A stretch of DNA of 6,849 nt, taken from positions 1 to 6,849 of the forward strand of contig DMRV01000338.1 of assembly GCA_003456455.1 (NCBI GenBank). The letters run 5' to 3'. Origin of the DNA: Flavobacteriales bacterium. GTDB lineage: Bacteria > Bacteroidota > Bacteroidia > UBA10329. Positions within the stretch are counted from its first letter, which is position 1; the number at the start of each line of letters is the position of its first letter. The notes under the pieces are model-generated. The model ran no database searches. It was not told the DNA's origin and saw nothing but the letters and a program-made list of their open reading frames with translations. Of this stretch, positions 1 to 6,094 are shown in pieces. A program made the translations under genes and the position numbers.

Positions 1-525
1 GTCAGGGTTTCCAAAGATCGCTTGTGCTAAAAGCACGCGCACTTTTTCACTACCATTCAAATCTTTCATCAGGCTATAGTGCTTGTCTTCTGAAATTCTT
101 AATCCGCTTAACAAAGCCGCAGCATCACTTTCAGCGTTCCAGCCTTCCATCTCAGCAAATTCGCCTTCCAATTCTGATGCTTTTATACCGTCTGCATCGC
201 TAAAATCTGGTTTGGCGTAAATAGCGTCTTTCTCTTGCATGATTTCAAACAAGCGCTTGTGTCCTCGGATTACTGTTTCTAGCACAGGAACTTCATCAAA
301 CTCAAAGTGATTTTGACGAAGTACGGCTATCCTCTTACCAGGCTCAATGCTAATGTGACCAGTATTGGCCTCAATATCTCCAGAAAGAATTCTAAGAAAC
401 GTAGATTTCCCTGCGCCATTGGCTCCAATAACTCCGTAGCAATTTCCTTCAGTGAAGTTGATGTTTACGTCATCAAAAAGCTTTTGTTTTCCGAATGCTA
501 GGGATACGTTGTGTGCTGCGATCAT
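1..525 (-). CDS. ybiT: ABC-F family ATPase, YbiT type (N-terminal part, cut by window edge)
   Basis: ABC-F proteins are soluble twin-ATPase factors that act on the ribosome rather than in transport. The minus strand reads from an ATG at 525-523 without interruption to the window edge: 175 codons, about a third of the usual ~530 residues. The visible part is most of the first nucleotide-binding domain: Walker A GANGAGKST (34-42), Q-loop LRQ (69-71), an insertion with GHKRLFEIMQEKD (88-100), and a degenerate signature LNGSEK (156-161) followed by VRVLLAQAIFGNPD. The edge falls just before Walker B. The segments IGANGAGKSTFLRIL, LETVIRGHK and VRVLLAQA are, from memory, close to E. coli YbiT, whose first signature is also non-canonical, so I read this as a family trait and not decay. 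There are no membrane segments. It is divergent from the gene at 639. Subfamily assignment is by recall only; the second ATPase domain is not visible. Confidence 0.93.
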   Translation of the reverse strand, partial: MIAAHNVSLAFGKQKLFDDVNINFTEGNCYGVIGANGAGKSTFLRILSGDIEANTGHISIEPGKRIAVLRQNHFEFDEVPVLETVIRGHKRLFEIMQEKDAIYAKPDFSDADGIKASELEGEFAEMEGWNAESDAAALLSGLRISEDKHYSLMKDLNGSEKVRVLLAQAIFGNPD

Positions 526-546
526 AACTGCCTTGTTTTGCGGGTG

Positions 547-554
547 CAAAGGTA
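547..554 (-). promoter_or_regulatory. Likely Bacteroidota -7 box for the ABC-F gene
   Basis: On the minus strand this reads TACCTTTG, an exact match to the Bacteroidota -7 consensus TAnnTTTG. It ends 21 bases before the ATG at 525, leaving a short leader, as is common in this phylum. At the expected 19-base spacing the -33 position holds TTT rather than TTG, so the upstream box is weak. The site lies in the 526-638 divergent gap. I found no equally good box facing the gene at 639. Confidence 0.55.
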
Positions 555-638
555 TATTCTTTTGTTGTAATTTAAAGTTCAGATGAACATTGCAAACCAT
601 AGTGCGTTTCACTGCGTCTAACCTCAAACCTTTATTCT

Positions 639-1472
639 ATGAAAAAAAATTACTTCGCTTTGTCTTCTGTTGTGCTCATCGCAATAGTTACTCTCTTACA
701 ATCTAATGCAAGCGGCCCTGCTTCTAACGGGAATCGAGCTACTGGCGCCCCAGGTGATGGTGCTTCCACATGTGTAACGTGTCACTCAGGTGGAGGTTTT
801 GGAAATGTGAGTGTCTTAGTGGAACTGAAAGACTCAGAAAACAATACGGTAACAGAGTATGTGCCAGAGCAATTGTATGACGTTGATGTAACGGTAACTA
901 ATTCTGCTGGCAACCCTGCCGGATATGGATTTCAGGTGATCTCAATGAGTGGAAACACCAGTCTAAATAGTTTTAGTGATCCGGGAAATGGTGTAAAACT
1001 TTCAACGTCTAGCTCAAGACAGTATGCTGAACATAACCAAGCCAATGCTGCTGGTCAATTTTCATTTAAGTGGTTATCTCCAGAACCAGGGACAGGTAAT
1101 GTAGATTTCTATTTTGGCGCAAACGCTGTAAATGGAAATGGAAACAACGGGTCTGACAATGCCACAACTGGTGATGTGACTTTCTTAGAAATTATTGGAG
1201 ACACCACTGATACAACTGGCAATGGTGAACCGCAAGGATTGAGTGAGTTGTCATTCGATGAAAACAGCCTTTCAGTTTATCCTAATCCTGCTCAAAACAT
1301 GGTATTTGTGGAAGGATTTACTGCCAATGGCACAATTAATATCTATGCGATCAATGGCTCATTGGTGAAGTCAGTTGTTTTGAATCAAGATCAATTCGAT
1401 GTTTCTGAATTAGAAGCAGGCATATACTTTATTCAGGCAGACACAAAGCTTGGAAAGTTTGTGAAGCTCTAA
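639..1472 (+). CDS. Secreted CxxCH (heme-motif) protein with T9SS type A C-terminal sorting domain
   Basis: This 277-residue protein is predicted to cross the inner membrane by Sec and the outer membrane by the type IX system. Residues 1-25 form a signal peptide: KK, a hydrophobic run, then a small-residue cleavage region near NASG. Next comes a TGAPGDG segment (35-41) leading into CVTCH (45-49), a single c-type heme attachment motif. Residues about 55-185 look like a beta-sandwich rich in G, N, S and T, with a YGFQVISM core (96-103); this order resembles the Bacteroidota 'choice-of-anchor V'/reeler-like proteins. A low-complexity linker with DTTDTTGNGE (189-197) leads to the sorting domain (about 205-277), with SVYPNP (212-217), an INIYAINGSLV strand, LEAGIYFIQ (258-266) and a terminal KFVKL. 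The start is the first ATG before the signal peptide, with no Shine-Dalgarno sequence. It is monocistronic, bounded by the terminator at 1492. Function is unknown: electron transfer is possible, but only one heme motif is present and the second axial ligand is not evident. Confidence 0.88.
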   Translation: MKKNYFALSSVVLIAIVTLLQSNASGPASNGNRATGAPGDGASTCVTCHSGGGFGNVSVLVELKDSENNTVTEYVPEQLYDVDVTVTNSAGNPAGYGFQVISMSGNTSLNSFSDPGNGVKLSTSSSRQYAEHNQANAAGQFSFKWLSPEPGTGNVDFYFGANAVNGNGNNGSDNATTGDVTFLEIIGDTTDTTGNGEPQGLSELSFDENSLSVYPNPAQNMVFVEGFTANGTINIYAINGSLVKSVVLNQDQFDVSELEAGIYFIQADTKLGKFVKL

Positions 1473-1491
1473 TGAACAAATAATACCTAGA

Positions 1492-1523
1492 AAAGGCTCG
1501 GCATTATGTCGGGCCTTTTTTTT
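1492..1523 (+). terminator. Rho-independent terminator after the T9SS cargo gene
   Basis: An 11-base-pair stem pairs AAAGGCTCGGC (1492-1502) with GTCGGGCCTTT (1508-1518), with two G-T wobble pairs and a five-base ATTAT loop. The T-run extends over 1516-1523. One more A-T pair (1491 with 1519) is possible. It starts 20 bases after the stop codon at 1470-1472 and insulates that gene from the TetR promoter, which begins within 25 bases downstream. Confidence 0.9.
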
Positions 1524-1532
1524 GAATACTTT

Positions 1533-1552
1533 TTGACCGACCGTTTGGTCAA
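1533..1552. promoter_or_regulatory. TetR-family operator site 1
   Basis: This 20-base inverted repeat has perfect 6-base arms, TTGACC (1533-1538) and GGTCAA (1547-1552), around an 8-base centre that includes GACCG. GACC/GGTC palindromes of about this size are typical TetR-family operators. It lies upstream of the TetR gene at 1598 and covers the promoter's -33 TTG at 1545-1547, so binding should block RNA polymerase. That the TetR protein encoded here binds it is inferred from position. Confidence 0.75.
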
Positions 1553-1574
1553 TTAAAAAATAGAACTATTTTTG
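1545..1574 (+). promoter_or_regulatory. Bacteroidota-type promoter for the TetR/transport operon
   Basis: The -33 TTG is at 1545-1547 and an exact -7 TAnnTTTG is at 1567-1574, separated by 19 bases, the spacing known for Bacteroidota sigma-A promoters. Transcription would start near 1580, giving a leader of less than 20 bases before the ATG at 1598, with no Shine-Dalgarno sequence. The -33 element lies inside operator site 1, and the end of the -7 element overlaps operator site 2. Confidence 0.7.
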
Positions 1575-1591
1575 ACCAGTCGTTTAATTAA
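1572..1591. promoter_or_regulatory. TetR-family operator site 2 (degenerate)
   Basis: This stretch begins TTGACC and aligns without gaps to site 1. Over the 18-base core it keeps 12 positions, and all six differences are transitions (consensus TGACCRRYCGTTTRRTYA). The right arm is degraded (TTAA instead of GGTCAA), so binding is probably weaker than at site 1. The centres of the two sites are 39 bases apart. It covers the end of the -7 box and the likely transcription start. Confidence 0.5.
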
Positions 1592-1597
1592 AAATAT

Positions 1598-2179
1598 ATG
1601 TCTCCAAGAACAACAAAACAGTTTGAAGCCATCCGGCAGGAAAGGCGCAGTGAAATTTTAGACGCTGCATTGCATGTTTTTGCTGAAGAAGGATATCATT
1701 CCGCTTCTGTAAGTCGCATTGCCAAGAAGGCGAATGTTTCTAAAGGGCTGATGTACAACTATTTTGACAGTAAAGAGGCAGTGCTTCGAACGCTGATGTA
1801 TGATCTGTTTGACTATGCCATGGATTTGATGAAAATCCAACCTGATGAGGTTATAACCGATGAGCGCTTTGCTGAAATTATTGAGTTGAGTATTCAAATT
1901 CCATTGAAGGAACCACAGCGCTGGAAATTGTATATGAGTTTTGTTTTTCAAAAAGATGTAACCGAGATGCTCATGGCTCAAATGGCCGATAAAATGCTTC
2001 CATACATGAATGCCATGAGTGTGTATTTCAAGAGTAAAGGGTATGAAGATCCGATGGCCATGATGCGCATTTTTACTGCTGTGCTCGATGGTATTCAGAT
2101 GCACTGTTTACTTGATCCCGAAAATTTTCCGGCCGAGAAGGCAAAAGAATATTTGATCCAACAATTTGCAAAATCATGA
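1598..2179 (+). CDS. TetR/AcrR-family transcriptional regulator
   Basis: This 193-residue protein, a usual TetR length, is a predicted dimeric repressor of its own operon. Residues 17-63 form the TetR N-terminal DNA-binding domain: RRSEILDAALHVFAEEGY (16-33), then SVSRIAKKANVSKGLMYNYF (37-56), where VSKGLMYNYF spans the recognition helix, then the DSKEAVL motif (57-63). Residues from about 70 are helical and variable, as in TetR ligand domains. They include a methionine-rich stretch (about 123-156, MLMAQMADKMLPYMNAMSV onward), which would suit a hydrophobic pocket. The ligand cannot be read from the sequence. Its stop overlaps the next ATG (ATGA, 2176-2179), so regulator and carrier are probably translationally coupled. 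Two TetR-like operators overlap the promoter just upstream, which argues for autoregulation of the whole operon. It could instead be an activator, but the operator positions favour repression. Confidence 0.95.
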   Translation: MSPRTTKQFEAIRQERRSEILDAALHVFAEEGYHSASVSRIAKKANVSKGLMYNYFDSKEAVLRTLMYDLFDYAMDLMKIQPDEVITDERFAEIIELSIQIPLKEPQRWKLYMSFVFQKDVTEMLMAQMADKMLPYMNAMSVYFKSKGYEDPMAMMRIFTAVLDGIQMHCLLDPENFPAEKAKEYLIQQFAKS

Positions 2180-2919
2180 AAACACTATTAACCACCACAC
2201 TTCTCCTTCTATCACTTTCTTTTTATGCACAGGACGCGAAAGAGATTATCCGAAAAGCGGAAGAGAAAATGCGTGGAAAAGAATCTGCCTATACGGAGAT
2301 GACCATCGAGGTGATTCGCCCAAAATGGACGCGCACTATGGGCTTAAAAAGTTGGAGTAGAGGCAATGATTACAGTCTGATGGTATTGACTGAGCCTGCC
2401 AAAGATGCGGGAACAGCATTTCTTAAAAGACACAAGGAAGTATGGAATTGGGTGCCGAGCATTGAGCGTTCTATTAAAATGCCTCCTAGCATGATGATGC
2501 AAAGTTGGATGGGCACAGATATGAGCAATGATGACTTGGTGAGAGAGTCATCTTCAGTGACCGATTATACGCATGCTTTAGGAAAGGATTCCATTATAGA
2601 TGGAAAGAAATGCTGGAAAGTGATTCTGACTCCTAAGCCGGATGCCGCGGTGGTCTGGGGAAAGGTGGTAGCTTTTGTAGATCAGAAGGATTATGTGCAG
2701 CTTAAAGCAGAACAATACGATGAAGATGGCTATCTCGTGAATGAAATGTTGGGATCAGAAGTCAAAGAAATGGATGGTGTGATTCTCGCTACTCGTCTTG
2801 AGTTGATTCCAATCGAAAAGGAGGGGCAAAAAACGATCATGACCATCAACACGATAAAGTTTAATGAGGTCTATGACGATGCATTCTTCACGGTCCACAA
2901 CATGAAGAATATTAGATAA
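2176..2919 (+). CDS. LolA-like periplasmic protein (outer membrane lipoprotein-sorting protein, PF17131 type)
   Basis: This 247-residue exported protein probably binds a lipid or other hydrophobic cargo in the periplasm. Residues 1-18 are a signal peptide (MKT, a leucine-rich core, then SFYAQ, a typical Bacteroidota cleavage region); no lipobox cysteine is seen. The mature part begins with a helix (DAKEIIRKAEEKMRG), followed by alternating strands expected of a LolA/LppX half-barrel. Recognisable family segments are EPAKDAGTAFLKR (73-85), VWNWVPSIERSIKMPP (89-104), QSWMGTDMSNDDLV (109-122) and the late DYTHALG and CWKVILTPKP (146-155). Proteins of this family are annotated as lipoprotein-sorting proteins but, unlike true LolA (PF03548), are often encoded beside RND or ABC exporters. 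Here it sits between a regulator and an ABC transporter, suggesting it takes cargo from the permeases. The start is fixed by the ATGA overlap with the upstream stop and by the signal peptide. The cargo is unknown. Confidence 0.87.
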   Translation: MKTLLTTTLLLLSLSFYAQDAKEIIRKAEEKMRGKESAYTEMTIEVIRPKWTRTMGLKSWSRGNDYSLMVLTEPAKDAGTAFLKRHKEVWNWVPSIERSIKMPPSMMMQSWMGTDMSNDDLVRESSSVTDYTHALGKDSIIDGKKCWKVILTPKPDAAVVWGKVVAFVDQKDYVQLKAEQYDEDGYLVNEMLGSEVKEMDGVILATRLELIPIEKEGQKTIMTINTIKFNEVYDDAFFTVHNMKNIR

Positions 2920-2935
2920 CTAAAAAAGAAAACAG

Positions 2936-4153
2936 ATGATTCTCAAATTGGCTTGGCGCAACTTATGGCGGAACAAACGGAGGACTGCAATTACCCTCGC
3001 TTCAGTATTCTTTGCCGTCATCTTGGCGACATTAATGATGAGCATCAAGTATGGCGTTTACAAGAATATGACCGAATCTATGGTCGCTTCTTACACCGGC
3101 TTTGTGCAGATCCATGCAAATGGATATTGGGAGAGCAAGAGTATAGATGATGCCTTTGTTTTATCAGACAGCTTAAAAGATATCATCAATAGCAATCCTA
3201 AGGTTACAGGAATGGTTGAGCGTATTGAAGGCTTTGTTTTAAGCGCTACCGATTCAACCACCAAGGGTGCAATGGTCGTTGGTACTGATCCGAAAGCAGA
3301 AATGCTCATGACACAAATGAACGAAAGGGTTATAGAGGGTGAATATTTGGATGGAGCGGATAACGCAGTAATGCTTGGTCAAGGATTGGCCGATTACCAT
3401 CACATATCAGTAGGGGATACATTGGTTTTGTTAGGTCAAGGCTATCATGGCACCAACGCTGCGGGTAAGTATCCGATCAAAGGGATTGTAAAGTTTGGAT
3501 CTCCTGAATTGAGCAAGCAATTGGTTATACTGCCTATTGAGCAGGCCAAGATTTTCTTTGGTACAGAAGGCAGCATTACAAATCTTGTTGTTTTGATGGA
3601 TGACGCCTCCGATGCTACTTCACTCGCTAAGTCGATTGGTGCAGAGGTGGATGAACGTTATGAAGTAATGGCATGGCCTGAATTAGTGCCTGATCTTGTC
3701 AATATGATTGAAGCAGATAAGGTAGAAGGCTATGTATTCATGTTCATCCTTTACATGGTGATTTCTTTTGGAATGTTTGGTACTGTTTTAATGATGCTTG
3801 CTGAACGAAAACATGAGTTTGGAGTGATGGTGGCAATAGGAATGAAGCGCTCGAAACTAGCAGCTGTGGTCTTTTTTGAAACGATAATAATCTCTGTTAT
3901 TGGTGCCTTCCTTGGAATATTGGGTGCCTTTCCAGTTTGTGCTTCGTTGTATTATAACCCAATTCCATTTGGAGGAGAAGAAGCCGGTCAGATGATGGAA
4001 GATTATGGAATGGAGCCTGTGATTCAGACATCAATTGAACCGCATGTCTTTTTAGATCAAGCTATGATTGTGGCATTAGTGGCTATGATCATTGCGATCT
4101 ACCCATTTCTGTCCATATTAAAAATAAACGCTAACAAAGCAATGCGAAGCTGA
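2936..4153 (+). CDS. ABC transporter permease, FtsX/LolC/MacB type (first of pair)
   Basis: This 405-residue inner-membrane protein is one of two permease subunits. The layout is that of LolC/LolE: a cytosolic N-terminal amphipathic stretch with AWRNLWRNKRRT (6-17), a first membrane helix (about 18-37), a large periplasmic domain (about 40-260, MacB_PCD type), then three helices (about 265-288, 308-335 and 374-392) and a short basic tail. The coupling segment AERKHEFGVMVAIGMKR (289-305) between helices 2 and 3 is the FtsX-family signature. Such transporters do not pull substrate through the membrane; they extract cargo from the outer leaflet or drive periplasmic work by mechanotransmission. 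The ATG follows the LolA-like gene by 16 bases of A-rich DNA, and the next permease begins 2 bases after the stop. A short loop (341-370), rich in P, G and E, precedes the last helix. Confidence 0.92.
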   Translation: MILKLAWRNLWRNKRRTAITLASVFFAVILATLMMSIKYGVYKNMTESMVASYTGFVQIHANGYWESKSIDDAFVLSDSLKDIINSNPKVTGMVERIEGFVLSATDSTTKGAMVVGTDPKAEMLMTQMNERVIEGEYLDGADNAVMLGQGLADYHHISVGDTLVLLGQGYHGTNAAGKYPIKGIVKFGSPELSKQLVILPIEQAKIFFGTEGSITNLVVLMDDASDATSLAKSIGAEVDERYEVMAWPELVPDLVNMIEADKVEGYVFMFILYMVISFGMFGTVLMMLAERKHEFGVMVAIGMKRSKLAAVVFFETIIISVIGAFLGILGAFPVCASLYYNPIPFGGEEAGQMMEDYGMEPVIQTSIEPHVFLDQAMIVALVAMIIAIYPFLSILKINANKAMRS

Positions 4154-4155
4154 TT

Positions 4156-5373
4156 ATGATACTAAAAATTGCATGGAGAAATATTTGGCGTAACAAGATT
4201 AGGAGTCTTGTTGTCATTATTGCTATTGCCCTTGGCCTTTGGGCAGGAACCTTCGCTTCAGGATTCTATGAAGGGATGATCGGTCAAAAAATCAATGATG
4301 TCATCGAGAATGAATATTCTCATTTTCAGTTTCATCATAAGAAGTTTAGAGATGAGCTGGCTATCAAGGAAGTGATTGAGAATGGGGAAGAGATAAGAGA
4401 GAAATTAAACAGTGAAGAAAAGGTAGTTGGTTCCAGTGGTCGAGTTATCGCGACTGCAATGATCGCTTCTGCCAATAAATCTGGCGGGATAAAGGCTGTG
4501 GGTGTTTTACCAAGCGATGAGGCCGTTGTTACCCAATTAAATGACAAAATAGTAGAAGGAGAATATTTTGAAGGAATCAAACGCAATCCAATTCTGATCA
4601 GCAAGAAGATTGCCGATGACTATCATTTAGATGTAAAGAATAAACTTGTCCTAACCCTTCAAGATGTTGATGGTGAAATAATCTCTGCTTCTTTCAGAGT
4701 AGCTGGCATTTATAAGTCCAACAATGGAATGTTTGATGAAATGAATGTGTTTGTTCAGCGAAGTGATTTGCAGAACATTGTTAACCTGCAGCCTTCAGAG
4801 TTTCATGAAATAGCCGTGCTATTGACCGAACATAGTTTGGCAGAACAGTACGCGAAAAAGTATGCTGATTTATACCCTAATTTGGAAGTTTTGCCTTGGT
4901 TGGATTTGGCTGTTGGCATGCGCTATATGGTGGAAGCTTCAGGAACATTCGCCTACATTTTTGTAGGAATCATTTTGGTTGCTTTATTATTTAGCATAGT
5001 CAATACCATGCTTATGGCCGTTATGGAGCGAACCCGCGAGATTGGCATGCTTAAGGCGGTTGGATTGAATCGAAGAAAGATATTTTCAATGATTATGCTC
5101 GAAACGGTCTTTCTCTCGATGATTGGAGCTCCTTTGGGACTGCTTATCGCATACGGATTTATAGAGCGCTTAGGAAAGGTTGGCTTTGATCTTGGATCTG
5201 TTGGTGAAGCGTATAGTGAAATGGGCTTTGCTGCGGTAATATACCCTGAGCTCGGTTTTGAAACATATTTAAGCATTACGATCATGGTGTTTTGCATGGC
5301 ATTCATTGCCGCGATCTACCCAGCTCGAAAAGCATTGAAGTTAAACGCCTCAGAAGCGATTAGAAAAATATAA
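4156..5373 (+). CDS. ABC transporter permease, FtsX/LolC/MacB type (second of pair)
   Basis: This 405-residue protein is a diverged paralogue of the preceding permease, with the same length and topology: N-terminal AWRNIWRNKIRS (6-17), first helix (about 17-36), periplasmic MacB_PCD-like domain (about 40-255), and helices at about 265-289, 310-333 and 370-390. The FtsX-type coupling segment is MERTREIGMLKAVGLNRRK (290-308), closer to the canonical form than in the first permease. The C-terminus YPARKALKLNASEAIRKI (388-405) is typical of LolC/LolE/MacB proteins. The two permeases probably form a heterodimer with one ATPase dimer, as LolC and LolE do with LolD. The start is set by the 2-base gap to the upstream stop; no Shine-Dalgarno sequence is present. 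Its TAA stop shares a base with an ATG (5373), discussed separately. Substrate specificity cannot be inferred. Confidence 0.93.
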   Translation: MILKIAWRNIWRNKIRSLVVIIAIALGLWAGTFASGFYEGMIGQKINDVIENEYSHFQFHHKKFRDELAIKEVIENGEEIREKLNSEEKVVGSSGRVIATAMIASANKSGGIKAVGVLPSDEAVVTQLNDKIVEGEYFEGIKRNPILISKKIADDYHLDVKNKLVLTLQDVDGEIISASFRVAGIYKSNNGMFDEMNVFVQRSDLQNIVNLQPSEFHEIAVLLTEHSLAEQYAKKYADLYPNLEVLPWLDLAVGMRYMVEASGTFAYIFVGIILVALLFSIVNTMLMAVMERTREIGMLKAVGLNRRKIFSMIMLETVFLSMIGAPLGLLIAYGFIERLGKVGFDLGSVGEAYSEMGFAAVIYPELGFETYLSITIMVFCMAFIAAIYPARKALKLNASEAIRKI

Positions 5374-5411
5374 TGTCAACAAGTACAGAACATAAAGTGA
5401 CTGAAAAATGA
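5373..5411 (+). other. 12-codon reading frame bridging permease 2 and the ATPase
   Basis: An ATG at 5373-5375 overlaps the permease stop (TAATG). It opens a 12-codon frame (MSTSTEHKVTEK) that ends in TGA at 5409-5411, overlapping the ATPase start (ATGA, 5408-5411). It therefore spans the whole 34-base gap with coupling overlaps at both ends. It could be a ribosome relay that keeps translation coupled, or the remnant of a longer ATPase N-terminus lost by a one-base shift: one extra A in the A-run at 5404-5408 would fuse it in frame. It may also be chance. No peptide function is claimed. Confidence 0.3.
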
Positions 5412-6094
5412 AAAACTTGGTAATAGAAACAATTGCGATCTCTAAGATATACGAAGGGGTTGTTCCAGTGAAGGCTGTCGATGCCGTTGACTTGCAGATC
5501 GAAGACAATGAGTTTACTGCTATTGTTGGTCCTTCTGGATCTGGAAAAACAACCTTGCTTAATATGATTGGCGGATTAGACAGACCAACTTCCGGCAGCG
5601 TAAAAGTGAATGGAAGGGATTTAACAGGCTTATCTGAGAATCAATTGATTGATTTTCGTCTGAATCATATTGGGTTTGTTTTCCAGAGCTATAATTTGAT
5701 TCCAGTGCTCAACGCAAAAGAGAATACAGAATTCATCATGTTGCTTCAAAACATCGAAAAGAAAGTGAGAGATGAGCGGGTAGAGAAATTGCTCAATGAG
5801 GTCGGATTAGGAGATAAAATGAAAAGTAAACCATCCCAATTAAGCGGTGGTCAGCAGCAGCGCGTGGCAGTGGCTAGAGCACTTGCTTCAAAACCTGATT
5901 TTGTGCTGGCGGATGAACCAACGGCAAACCTTGATTCTCATTCCACAAGTAATTTACTTGATATCATGGCCCGATTGAATGAAGAGGAAGGCACAACCTT
6001 TGTTTTCTCTACGCACGATCAGCGTGTGATTGATCGCGCTAAGCGTGTTATTACGCTAGTAGATGGTAAAATTGAGAGCGATATCAGAAAATGA
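5408..6094 (+). CDS. ABC transporter ATP-binding protein, LolD/MacB type
   Basis: This 228-residue protein is the cytosolic ATPase that should power the two permeases upstream. All catalytic motifs are intact: Walker A GPSGSGKTT (41-49), Q-loop VFQSYNLIP (91-99), signature LSGGQQQRVAVARALA (145-160), Walker B FVLADE with catalytic E170 (165-170), D-loop NLDS (174-177) and H-loop STHD with H203 (201-204). Length and the GFVFQSYNLIPVLNAKEN segment match the LolD/MacB/FtsE-like group that pairs with FtsX-type permeases. No fused permease is present, unlike MacB. The chosen ATG gives the standard beginning for the family (NLVIETIAISKIYEG); a 12-codon frame upstream leaves open a slightly longer original start. 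The stop overlaps the next gene's ATG (ATGA, 6091-6094), tying the barrel gene to the transporter. Confidence 0.96.
   Translation: MKNLVIETIAISKIYEGVVPVKAVDAVDLQIEDNEFTAIVGPSGSGKTTLLNMIGGLDRPTSGSVKVNGRDLTGLSENQLIDFRLNHIGFVFQSYNLIPVLNAKENTEFIMLLQNIEKKVRDERVEKLLNEVGLGDKMKSKPSQLSGGQQQRVAVARALASKPDFVLADEPTANLDSHSTSNLLDIMARLNEEEGTTFVFSTHDQRVIDRAKRVITLVDGKIESDIRK

Noticed and set aside
157..160. Degenerate ABC signature (NGSE in place of SGGE) in the ABC-F protein as a sign of decay
   Set aside because: YbiT-type proteins have a non-canonical first signature, the Walker A is intact and the frame is open throughout. The coordinates given here are protein residue numbers, lying near window positions 46-57.
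307..501. Plus-strand reading frame of 64 codons
   Set aside because: It is antisense to the ABC-F gene, whose minus-strand frame carries clear Walker A and signature motifs; its own translation shows no domain.
553..575. Possible plus-strand promoter for the gene at 639 (TTTG at 561-564, TAATTTAA at 568-575)
   Set aside because: Neither fits TAnnTTTG, and the upstream TTG spacing is wrong or absent, so no promoter is called for this gene.
1527..1535. TACTTTTTG as an alternative -7 box before the TetR gene
   Set aside because: The spacing inside the box is one base too long, its -33 region would fall in the terminator hairpin, and a perfect promoter exists at 1545-1574.
1658..2104. Minus-strand reading frame of 148 codons across the TetR gene
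   Set aside because: It is an antisense shadow of a well-supported TetR coding sequence and is rich in histidine and isoleucine with no recognisable fold.
2176..2186. Shared 11-base start ATGAAAACACT in the LolA-like gene and at 6091-6101 in the barrel gene
   Set aside because: Both encode the common signal-peptide opening MKT followed by leucine after an ATGA overlap; similarity stops right after, so chance or codon bias explains it better than a repeat.
4953..5306. Minus-strand reading frame of 117 codons inside the second permease
   Set aside because: It is an antisense shadow of membrane helices and the FtsX-type coupling segment; no independent start signal or motif.
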